Shown here: positions 8,553-16,400 of the stretch, one piece after another
Layout of the letters: every line of letters begins with the position of its first letter
Numbering within the stretch: position 1 is the first letter of the stretch
Assembly: GCA_023131935.1 (NCBI GenBank)
Contig: JAGLYY010000030.1
Span: forward strand, 1 to 32,022
DNA: 32,022 nt
DNA from: Spirochaetales bacterium
GTDB taxonomy: Bacteria > Spirochaetota > Spirochaetia > JAGLYY01
Direction: 5' to 3'
Made by a program: the position numbers and the translations under genes
Notes under the pieces: generated by a model
Database searches by the model: none
What the model was told of the DNA's origin: nothing
The model's input: the letters and a program-made list of their open reading frames with translations, nothing else

Positions 8553-9206
8553 ATGGCGGTAGATCTTTCAATGTTTAACAGGTTTGCCGTTACCTTCGAA
8601 AAGGGGCAAATCATCTTCTGCGAATATGAACCGGGAGATAATTTTTATCTCATTCAGTCCGGGCGAGTGCAGATCGTAAAAATTATGGATGATATCGAAA
8701 AAATCATTGACATACTGCAGCCTGGGGAAATTTTTGGTGAAATGGCTATCCTTGAGGAAGCCCCCAGATCCGCTACCGCGATAGCTCTGGATTCAGTGAG
8801 AGCGCTTGCGTTTAACAGGGAGAACTTTGAAGTTCTCATGCAGGGAAATCCCCAGATTGCCCTTAAACTTCTCAAGCTTTTTACCAAGAGGATATACGAT
8901 CAAAAACGCAGATTCATGATACTGACATTGGAAGATATACAGGCGAGGGTCGCGGATGTTTTTCTCATGCTGGCAGAGTTACAGACTGGAACTGATCCTG
9001 AAAGTGATGAGAGGACTTTTAAAACGAAGGTTGATGATATTGCCCATTGGGCGGGCATGTCGCCTGAATCCTGCCGGTCTGTACTCAACCATTTTGTTAC
9101 ACAGCGCAGGGTAGAGATTTTTCCTGATAAAATCATTGTGAAAAATATCAACGATTTCGCCCGCTTTGTAAGCAGCCGCCGAAAAGCCACGAAGATGGGT
9201 AATTGA
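8553..9206 (+). CDS. Crp/Fnr family transcriptional regulator
   Basis: cNMP domain (GDNFYLIQSGRVQIVK...LQPGEIFGEMAILEEAPRSATAIA) plus C-terminal winged-helix segment (TKVDDIAHWAGMSPESCRSVLNHFVTQRRVEIFPDKIIVKN). Confidence 0.92.
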   Translation: MAVDLSMFNRFAVTFEKGQIIFCEYEPGDNFYLIQSGRVQIVKIMDDIEKIIDILQPGEIFGEMAILEEAPRSATAIALDSVRALAFNRENFEVLMQGNPQIALKLLKLFTKRIYDQKRRFMILTLEDIQARVADVFLMLAELQTGTDPESDERTFKTKVDDIAHWAGMSPESCRSVLNHFVTQRRVEIFPDKIIVKNINDFARFVSSRRKATKMGN

Positions 9207-9249
9207 TGGAAGGCTGTAGGTGGATAGACTGTAGGGAAGGGAAATACGG

Positions 9250-9343
9250 AAGATGGAGACGGGAGGACGGAGAACGGAAGATTATAGAATCTTCTCTTAT
9301 TTCCGTTCTTCCTTCCTTCGGTCTCCGGTTCCCTGTCTCCCTT
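9250..9343. repeat. Purine-rich/pyrimidine-rich imperfect inverted repeat in intergenic region
   Basis: Left arm GGAGACGGGAGGACGGAGAACGGAAGATTAT roughly complements right arm CTTATTTCCGTTCTTCCTTCCTTCGGTCTCCGGTTCCCTGTCTCC around GAAGATTATAGAATCTTC. Confidence 0.5.
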
Positions 9344-9408
9344 CTACATCCTAAACAACCTGAATAGCTGCCTCGATTTTTAAATTCATGCATGGATAAT
9401 CGGAATAG

Positions 9409-9437
9409 TTGACAAATCTTCTGAATTCACCTAATTT
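9409..9437 (+). promoter_or_regulatory. Putative promoter of tRNA-Thr (TTGACA-17-TAATTT)
   Basis: TTGACA 9409-9414, 17-nt spacer, TAATTT 9432-9437, 38 nt before the tRNA 5' end. Confidence 0.65.
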
Positions 9438-9475
9438 TTAAGCCAATATCAGCAATATTCATGTGCTTGATAACC

Positions 9476-9547
9476 GCCAGAATAGCTCAGAGGTAGAGCA
9501 GCTCACTCGTAATGAGCAGGTCCAGGGTTCAATTCCCTGTTCTGGCT
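9476..9547 (+). tRNA. tRNA-Thr (anticodon CGT)
   Basis: Full cloverleaf: GCCAGAA/TTCTGGC acceptor, GCTC/GAGC D-stem, GCTCA-CTCGTAA-TGAGC anticodon arm, CAGGG-TTCAATT-CCCTG T-arm; 72 nt, CCA not encoded. Confidence 0.95.
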
Positions 9548-9709
9548 GAATTTAATGTAATTGAATCTCCTAACATTTCAGGAAAGACGAAATTGCAACT
9601 TGTATTTCCACTATTACCGTGTTACCTTTGATATCACCACAATTTTTCTACGAGAAAACCTTGATTTTGGCCGATAATTGAATTAACTAGTACTATAGAG
9701 GGACATTTC

Positions 9710-9961
9710 ATGTTGGATAAAGAGTTTACATATTATGAAAGTCAGAAGAAGCAACTCTTCGAAAAATACCCTGAGAAGTTCATATACATCGTTGAAAATA
9801 CTGTTTTCGGACCTTTTGATACAAAGGAAGCCGCCCTTGCTGATGCACTAAAAGAACACGAAGCTGGAACATTCCTATTACAACAATGTTTGGAAGAAGA
9901 CCAGCTAATGATGAGATTCCATTCAAGAGTGAGCTTCAGTCCACATGTTCAAATTCACTAA
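9710..9961 (+). CDS. Small protein of unknown function, overlapping and upstream of the retropepsin-like protease
   Basis: 83-aa ORF preceded by AGAGGGA; YIVENTVFGPFDTKEAALADALKEHEAGTFLLQQC. Overlaps the next ORF by 17 nt. Confidence 0.75.
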   Translation: MLDKEFTYYESQKKQLFEKYPEKFIYIVENTVFGPFDTKEAALADALKEHEAGTFLLQQCLEEDQLMMRFHSRVSFSPHVQIH

Positions 9962-10523
9962 ATCTCGCTACAGCGCTCTATATTCCGAAAACCCGAACGG
10001 ACTGGCAAGAGCAGTTATAACACCAGCAAAAATTCGAATACCTCTGATATTTACAAATCTGAAGCATGACTTCTTCGAGACTGGGGCATTATGGGATACC
10101 GGTGCTACAAATACAGTAATTTCAGTGAAGCTGGCTCAAGAGCTTGGTTTGCCTACAACAGGAAAAGCGAAAACTAGGGGTGTCCATGGTGAGAATGTAG
10201 TAAACACCCACCTCATTGATATTTTGCTGATGGATTCTGTTCTATTCCCAACATGGCAAGTATCCGCAGGTATCATTGATCCCGATAATAGGGGAATAGG
10301 ATTACTGATTGGAATGGATATTATAAGCCTTGGTGATTTTGCCTTAACGCATAATGGAGATAATACGGCTTTCTCTTTCTTAGTGCCTCATCTGGAAGAA
10401 CCTGTTGATTATCGAACTTCACTTGAAAAGCATGGCAAGGAGAGAAAGCGGAAAACTGTAAATGCTCAAGATAGGCGTGCTTACAATGCCACGGTAAAGA
10501 GGAAAAAAAAGAAAAGGAGATAA
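9945..10523 (+). CDS. Retropepsin-like (clan AA) aspartic protease domain protein with basic C-terminal tail
   Basis: Catalytic-type motif GALWDTGATNTVIS and downstream hydrophobic-hydrophobic-G motif GLLIGMDIISLGDFALT; C-terminus ERKRKTVNAQDRRAYNATVKRKKKKRR. Confidence 0.8.
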   Translation: MFKFTKSRYSALYSENPNGLARAVITPAKIRIPLIFTNLKHDFFETGALWDTGATNTVISVKLAQELGLPTTGKAKTRGVHGENVVNTHLIDILLMDSVLFPTWQVSAGIIDPDNRGIGLLIGMDIISLGDFALTHNGDNTAFSFLVPHLEEPVDYRTSLEKHGKERKRKTVNAQDRRAYNATVKRKKKKRR

Positions 10524-10623
10524 TCACCTCATCTTTAGTGATTCCCTTGTCCTGTGCAGTTGTAAAAATCATGAGTAAAAAGATGAAGAGAAGAGGGGAA
10601 ACAACGGTTGGTTAGGTTTTTGT

Positions 10624-11043
10624 TTATTCAACGCCCAGGTATTTCAGAATGGCAGCTGCGAAATCACGAAAATCCTTGAGATGTCTTGTGCAAATTGTGT
10701 ATACAACATTCCAGTCGATTTTCTCATATTCATGAACAGCTATATTGCGGAATCCTACTGATTTCCGCATTCGCTCGGCTAAATCTGTAGAAATGACATT
10801 ATGATCAGCAATGGCTTTGAAAGTTTCAGACATTGTCTTTGGTGTGCGTATATCAGTTGAAGAAAGTATATGCGATCCGATATCCACTGAAATCTGGACG
10901 GCACGTTCTAGATTCAAGGTGATGATATCCTGGAGATCGAAATCCCGCAGCAAAATATCAGCTTTAGGAGGTGTCTTTTCTTCTATCCTATTGATGTACT
11001 TCTTGAGCAGCTCAAGTTTTGAAATTATGAGATCATTTTCCAT
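10624..11043 (-). CDS. hepT: HepT-like HEPN ribonuclease toxin (DUF86)
   Basis: 139-aa alpha-helical ORF with the RX4HXY motif (FRNIAVHEY); overlaps an upstream MNT-type gene. Confidence 0.88.
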   Translation of the reverse strand: MENDLIISKLELLKKYINRIEEKTPPKADILLRDFDLQDIITLNLERAVQISVDIGSHILSSTDIRTPKTMSETFKAIADHNVISTDLAERMRKSVGFRNIAVHEYEKIDWNVVYTICTRHLKDFRDFAAAILKYLGVE

Positions 11044-11437
11044 GTGCGAATCTCTTTACCTTCTCCCGAATCATCATCCTGTAATTCGGAAGCATATCAG
11101 CATCGTAAAACAACATCTTCTTTATGAAATACGCCAGTAGTTCAGGTTTTTCGTTTTTAACACGTATACAGTTTGTAAGAACCTGTTGCAGGATTAAGCC
11201 ATCAAGTATAGCTATATCCAGCAGATCCACTTCTCGTTTAAGGAGATCAGAAAGATCTACCTGCATTTCCGCTAGTTTTTCAGCGCTGATCTCCGAACTG
11301 CTACATACTGCAATATCGATATCACTATCTTCTCTTAAAGTATCTCGCGAAATGGAACCGAATAGGAGGCATAAAGGGATCTCCGGGTTGTTATTGAGAT
11401 ACGTTTTCAGTTTTTGAATAATCTCCTCTTTCCCCAT
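11033..11437 (-). CDS. mntA: MntA-like minimal nucleotidyltransferase antitoxin
   Basis: GSX10DXD motif: LFGSISRDTLREDSDIDIAVCSS; directly upstream of and overlapping hepT. Confidence 0.9.
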   Translation of the reverse strand: MGKEEIIQKLKTYLNNNPEIPLCLLFGSISRDTLREDSDIDIAVCSSSEISAEKLAEMQVDLSDLLKREVDLLDIAILDGLILQQVLTNCIRVKNEKPELLAYFIKKMLFYDADMLPNYRMMIREKVKRFAHGK

Positions 11438-11443
11438 GTCAAT

Positions 11444-11478
11444 ACTATACTATAGCATTTTCAGGTAAGTAAAGATCA
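11444..11478 (-). promoter_or_regulatory. Putative promoter of the mntA-hepT operon (TTTACT-18-TATAGT) with overlapping TATAGT boxes
   Basis: Minus strand reads TTTACTTACCTGAAAATGCTATAGTATAGTATTGACATG; two overlapping TATAGT boxes (11449-11454 and 11444-11449). Confidence 0.45.
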
Positions 11479-11568
11479 GATTGATGTAGCAGTCGAAAAT
11501 TAACCAAGTCTAAGGCTTCTATAAGAAATATGGATTTCATCTAGGAACCGATAAACTCAAATGCACTC

Positions 11569-11597
11569 TTGACCTGTTTTCGATGAAATGCTATAGT
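11569..11597 (+). promoter_or_regulatory. Putative promoter of tRNA-Tyr (TTGACC-17-TATAGT)
   Basis: TTGACC 11569-11574, 17-nt spacer, TATAGT 11592-11597, 13 nt before the tRNA. Confidence 0.7.
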
Positions 11598-11610
11598 CCA
11601 AGCCGTTCGT

Positions 11611-11692
11611 GGGGAGGTTCCCGAGTGGCCAAAGGGGGCAGACTGTAAATCTGTTGGCAACGCCTTCGAAGGTTCGAATCCTTCTCTCCCCA
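11611..11692 (+). tRNA. tRNA-Tyr (anticodon GTA)
   Basis: Type II tRNA with variable arm; CAGACTGTAAATCTG anticodon arm, GAAGG-TTCGAAT-CCTTC T-arm, GGGGAGG/TCTCCCC acceptor. Confidence 0.96.
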
Positions 11693-11703
11693 GAATATTA
11701 TAG

Positions 11704-11742
11704 AGAGTCTTCTTAATTTTTTTCAAGAAGACTCTTTTTTTA
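11704..11742 (+). terminator. Intrinsic terminator downstream of tRNA-Tyr
   Basis: AGAGTCTTCTT-AATTTTTTTC-AAGAAGACTCT followed by TTTTTT. Confidence 0.9.
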
Positions 11743-11788
11743 TACTGCAATTTCCTCCACTCCACGATATTATTCTACATAAGGCTGT

Positions 11789-12232
11789 ATGTTAATGAGT
11801 GAGAGATTCTATAAAAACGGTTTATACTTTGAATGCAACAAGTGCCATGCCTGTTGCCGCCGTGATCCGGGGTATGTCTTCCTCACGGAGGAGGACCTCA
11901 ATAGGCTGAACACTGGTCTTCATATGGATCGGGATGCTTTTTTAAAGACCTACTGCAGGGTTGTTCCTATGGGAGAAGTAAACCGGATAAGCCTTATCGA
12001 AAAGGAAAATTTTGACTGTATTTTCTGGGAAGAGGGAGGGTGCAGAGTTTATGAAGATCGTCCTTTTCAATGCCAAAGTTTCCCTTTCTGGCCAGCTTAT
12101 CTGGATAGTCTTGAAAGCTGGAAGAACCTTGAAAATGATTGTCCCGGAGTGAACAGGGGACGATTTCATAGTGAAGAAGAGATAAACAGGTGGTTAGAAC
12201 AAAGAAGATGGCTTAAGTTTTTAACCACATAG
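11789..12232 (+). CDS. YkgJ family cysteine cluster protein
   Basis: FECNKCHACCRRDPGYVFLTEEDL N-terminal Cys cluster plus GGCRVYEDRPFQCQSFPFWP. The start could be the next ATG at 11795. Confidence 0.85.
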   Translation: MLMSERFYKNGLYFECNKCHACCRRDPGYVFLTEEDLNRLNTGLHMDRDAFLKTYCRVVPMGEVNRISLIEKENFDCIFWEEGGCRVYEDRPFQCQSFPFWPAYLDSLESWKNLENDCPGVNRGRFHSEEEINRWLEQRRWLKFLTT

Positions 12233-12276
12233 GGCATTGCGTTATAAAACTCTTTTTTTGTGGAGCGAGGAGGTTT

Positions 12277-13218
12277 ATGCGGATAAAATTCTGGGGTGTC
12301 AGGGGATCTATTCCCACACCGCTTACTCCCACCCAGCTGCAAAGTAAAATCGCCGCTATCATTCAGAGGGTACAGGCTTCGGATCTTTTATCGCCGGAAT
12401 CGAGGGAAGAGTTCCTTGCGGAACTCCCCTCCTACCTTCTTGACACCATAGGGGGAAATACTACCTGCCTCGAGGTGCGTCTCTCCGATGACACCCTGAT
12501 TATCCTTGACGCGGGATCGGGAATCCGGGAATTAGGTATGACCCTCCGGCACCGAAGGGAGCACATCCGTCATTATCATCTGTTTTTTACCCATTTTCAC
12601 TACGACCACCTGCAAGGACTTCCTTTCTTTGAAGCCGCATTTGATCCCGGATCCACAATCACTTTTTACAGCCCGGTGAAAAATCTCCCGGAAATCCTGA
12701 AGAATCATATGGGTCCTCCTTATTTTCCTGTGACTATGGATGTCATGACCGCGAACCTGGAGTTCCGGCATCTCAGCGGGACATCGATCCCAATTAGCAA
12801 CGGGAAAGTATTCTGGAGGTCTATGAATCACCCGGGAGACTGTTATTCCTACAAAATTGAAGAAAATGGTAAAACAATGATTTTTGCGACTGATTCTGAA
12901 CTTACTGATAAAGATTTTGAAAAAACTGAAGAAAATTCAGATTATTTTCATGAAGTAGATTGCCTTATTCTCGATTCTCAATATACCCTGGATGAAGCTA
13001 TAGAAAAGTATGACTGGGGGCATACCTCATACAGCCTTGGTGTTGATTTCGCTACTGAATGGGGAATAAAAAAGCTTGCCCTTTTTCATCATGATCCGAA
13101 ATATGATGACAGGAAGATATCAAGTATCGGAAAATCGGCACAATGGTATCTCCATCACCTTGAGCAGAAAAATCTGGAAATTTTCCTTGCCCGGGAGGGA
13201 ATGGAGATACAACTTTGA
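12277..13218 (+). CDS. MBL-fold metallo-hydrolase
   Basis: MRIKFWGVRGSIPTP, GGNTTCLEVR, FFTHFHYDHLQGLPFF, LFHHDP; preceded by GAGGAGGTTT. Confidence 0.92.
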   Translation: MRIKFWGVRGSIPTPLTPTQLQSKIAAIIQRVQASDLLSPESREEFLAELPSYLLDTIGGNTTCLEVRLSDDTLIILDAGSGIRELGMTLRHRREHIRHYHLFFTHFHYDHLQGLPFFEAAFDPGSTITFYSPVKNLPEILKNHMGPPYFPVTMDVMTANLEFRHLSGTSIPISNGKVFWRSMNHPGDCYSYKIEENGKTMIFATDSELTDKDFEKTEENSDYFHEVDCLILDSQYTLDEAIEKYDWGHTSYSLGVDFATEWGIKKLALFHHDPKYDDRKISSIGKSAQWYLHHLEQKNLEIFLAREGMEIQL

Positions 13219-13412
13219 TAGAACTGGCCAATATGGAAATTATAGCCCTCTACCTGCACTTGAAGAATCATCATGAAAATCTTGATGAAAGACTCGAGAA
13301 GGTAAGTGGGCGAATTGAGAAGTTACTCTGGGAGAATCTCTCGATAGCTGATTTTGAAGATCTTGAGAATCTCTATCAGAAAAACGTTGATGTATTTATT
13401 GAAAAGGGATAG
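13215..13412 (+). CDS. Small conserved-looking hypothetical protein (start uncertain: TTG 13215 or ATG 13233)
   Basis: 65-aa ORF between tightly packed genes; overlaps the MBL stop codon. Confidence 0.55.
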   Translation: MIELANMEIIALYLHLKNHHENLDERLEKVSGRIEKLLWENLSIADFEDLENLYQKNVDVFIEKG

Positions 13413-13416
13413 GTTT

Positions 13417-16400
13417 ATGACTATGAATAAACGGATCAATCTCATTATCGTTCTCCTGGTTGTTTTTTTCGCGGGAGGAGAAGTTTTCGCTCAAGCTATC
13501 GCTGGAAGCGATATCGTACCCGACTTCTATTCTCCCTTCCTTCAGGCTGGAGGACCCAGTGTAGTATCAACGATATCGCCGGCTTCGGATCTCATGAATC
13601 CGGCAGCTTCAGCAGCGAAACAGCGATTCACCATCGATTTGAGCTATCTCGGTCTCTTCGGTCCCGGCACACCAGTCTGGCAGGGGCACGGTGTTAACCT
13701 CGGTGCTACCCATCCAACAAAGATCGGTGTCTTCAGCTGGTCCGGCCATTTTCTCTCTTCTGAGGCATTAATTTTTCCGGCAGGAACCCAGGGGGGAATA
13801 CGCGGTTCTTTCGCCAAGGATGTTTATGAGAACCTGTATGTAGGCATGGGATTGAATCTTGGTTTCGGTACCGGCGGATGGTCTATTACCTCTAACTGGG
13901 GGTTCCTCCATTTCCCTGGAGATATTTCTTTTATGAAGAACTTCGTATGGGGAATTACTCTTCAGGAGTTTGGATACGCTCCAATGGCCACCACTTCCGC
14001 TGTTCACCCCCTCTTTACCCTGGCAGCAGGAACGGGGTTCACCCTGATAAACGCGGAAAAATTTCAGCTTAACGCTCAGGCGGACCTTTCATTTCCCACT
14101 TTTCAGAATATGAGGCTATCAGTAGGACTCACATCAAAACTCTTCAATGCTTTGTCCCTGCATCTTTCTTCCGACGTTGATATAAAGGAACTTATTGCTG
14201 GTGACACCTCCGGGCTCATCCCATCTTTCGGAATTTCCTACACCTTTCAGACAAATATACAGCAGGATAGTAAATTCCTCCGCCTTAAAGAACGGGGATG
14301 GAACGAAAGTCAGATTACTCCTGTAGTCTCAGCAGCTCCCTATGCTGAGGGATACTGGGGGATAGGAACAGGGGTGAACATACCCCTTGGTGTACTCGAT
14401 AGAGATCCTCCGGAGATTCTGGTAACCTGTGAGGATCCAACCTATATTTCGCCGAATTTTGATGGAACACAGGATGAGCTGAGCCTTCCAATAGAAATAA
14501 CCGACAGACGTTATATAAAAGGATACAGTCTCACAATCTACAATAACGATGGGGAGGCTGTAAGGACCATTTACAATAAGGAACAACGGGAAGAAAACGT
14601 AGAAATCGGTTTTTTCAAGAGGCTTTTTCAAGCGAAAAGCGGAATTGATATTCCTGAAACCCTTGTATGGAACGGCAACTCAGATGAAGGGAATGTTGTT
14701 CCTGACGGATCATATACTTTTGTTCTGGAATCCTGGGATGATAATGGAAACAATGGAAAAACCGGGAAGCAAACCGTTGTGGTCGATGCCACTGCTCCAG
14801 AGATAGTGATAACAGCGCCCGATTCCCTGATCTTTTCTCCAAACGCGGATGGTAACAAGGATGACATTACCATTGGTCAGAGTGGTTCATCCGAAGACCT
14901 CTGGGAAGCAAGGATCGTTGATCCCTCTGGTAATACCTTAAGGACAATAACCCTTGTGAATGATACTCCAAAGGATTTTGTCTGGGATGGAACCGATGCT
15001 GATGGATTACTCATTGGGGATGGGGTTTACAATTACATAATCAGCAGCACCGATCGCAGCGGAAACAGTACCGAGGAAAGTTTGGACAACATCATTATCA
15101 ATACCGAGGCAACTCCCATTACCCTCACTATTGACAAAGCCTTTTTCTCTCCAAATGGTGATGATGTTAAAGATTCTGTAATGATTTCACCAAATATCCC
15201 GGTACAGAGCGGTATTGATTTCTGGGAAGTAGTTATAAAAAATATTTCCGGAAAGTCTGTACGCAGCTATTCCGGTGGAAAACTCGCCCCTGGAGATATC
15301 ACCTTTGATGGAAAGGGGGTTTCGGGTAACCTGCTTCCCGAAGGTGGGTATACCGCTACATTGAAGGTCCGCTACCTGAATGGAAATGCTCCCGAAGAAA
15401 CGAGCCCGCCATTCACTATCGATGTGACCCCTCCGACAGCATCCGTCAGAGCGGACTTGAGAGTATTCTCACCAAATGGTGATGGACGTAAGGATGAGAT
15501 CACAATCTTTCAGGAATCTTCCCCTGAGATTTCCTGGTCTGGTGAAATTATCGGCCCTGGAGACAACCTCGTAAAGAGTGTTTCCTGGGTAGGTAACGCC
15601 GATGTGAAATACATATGGGATGGACGGGAAGAAAACGGAAGGCTTGCTCAGGATGGGACCTACAGGTACAGGTTACAGAGCACTGACAGGGCAGGGAATA
15701 GCGGGGCAAGCTCGGAAATTACCTTCGATCTTAATACCGAAGAAACCCCGGTCCTCCTTTCTGTCGATTTCGAAGCCTTCTCCCCTAATGCTGACAGAGT
15801 AAAGGACACCATTTCCCTACTTCCCGACTTAAAAATCGCTGAAGGGATCGATACCTATAAACTTTCCATCCTTTCCCGGGCTGGCGCAATTATCAGAACT
15901 TTCGAAGGAAAGGGAAGAATTCCACAGAGTTTTGATTGGGAGGGTAGAACAGATCAAGGGGAACGGGCCCCTGATGGATTGTACATGGGGCAGCTGTATG
16001 TTCTGTATCAAAACGGAAATGAAGAGACTGCTAAATCGCGGGGATTCATCCTCGATACGGTTTATCCAACCGTTGAAATACAGTCACGTTATACCATTTT
16101 CTCTCCCAACCAAGACGGTTTAAAGGACCGCTTTATTGTACAGCAGGAAACGAGTGAAGAAACACTCTGGGAAGGAACAGTACTTGATGCCTCAGGAAAG
16201 ATTATCCGACAGGTATTCTGGAAAGGGAGAGCCGAATCCTTCACGTGGGATGGAACAGACCAGGATGGCAATACTGTTTCAGATGGAAATTACCGGTACC
16301 GCATCACCACTGCCGATGAAGCCGGGAACCGGAGTGAAGCTTCTGTTGAAAACATTGAAGTTGACACGAGGATCACCCGGGTATTTGTAACCTCCAACGC

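Noticed and set aside
9528-9600. att-like duplication of the tRNA-Thr 3' end
   Set aside because: No second copy of the tRNA 3' sequence was found by eye within the island; an exhaustive search was not possible.
10321-10572. Minus ORF MIFTTAQDKGITKDEVIISFSFFSS..., possibly a gene remnant
   Set aside because: Only the first ~18 residues look protein-like; the rest is antisense to the retropepsin gene. May be a decayed fragment, but not supportable as a gene.
13354-13416. Track start of the 1353-aa ORF at 13354
   Set aside because: Overlaps the preceding small ORF; the signal peptide and plausible start are at 13417 (or 13423).
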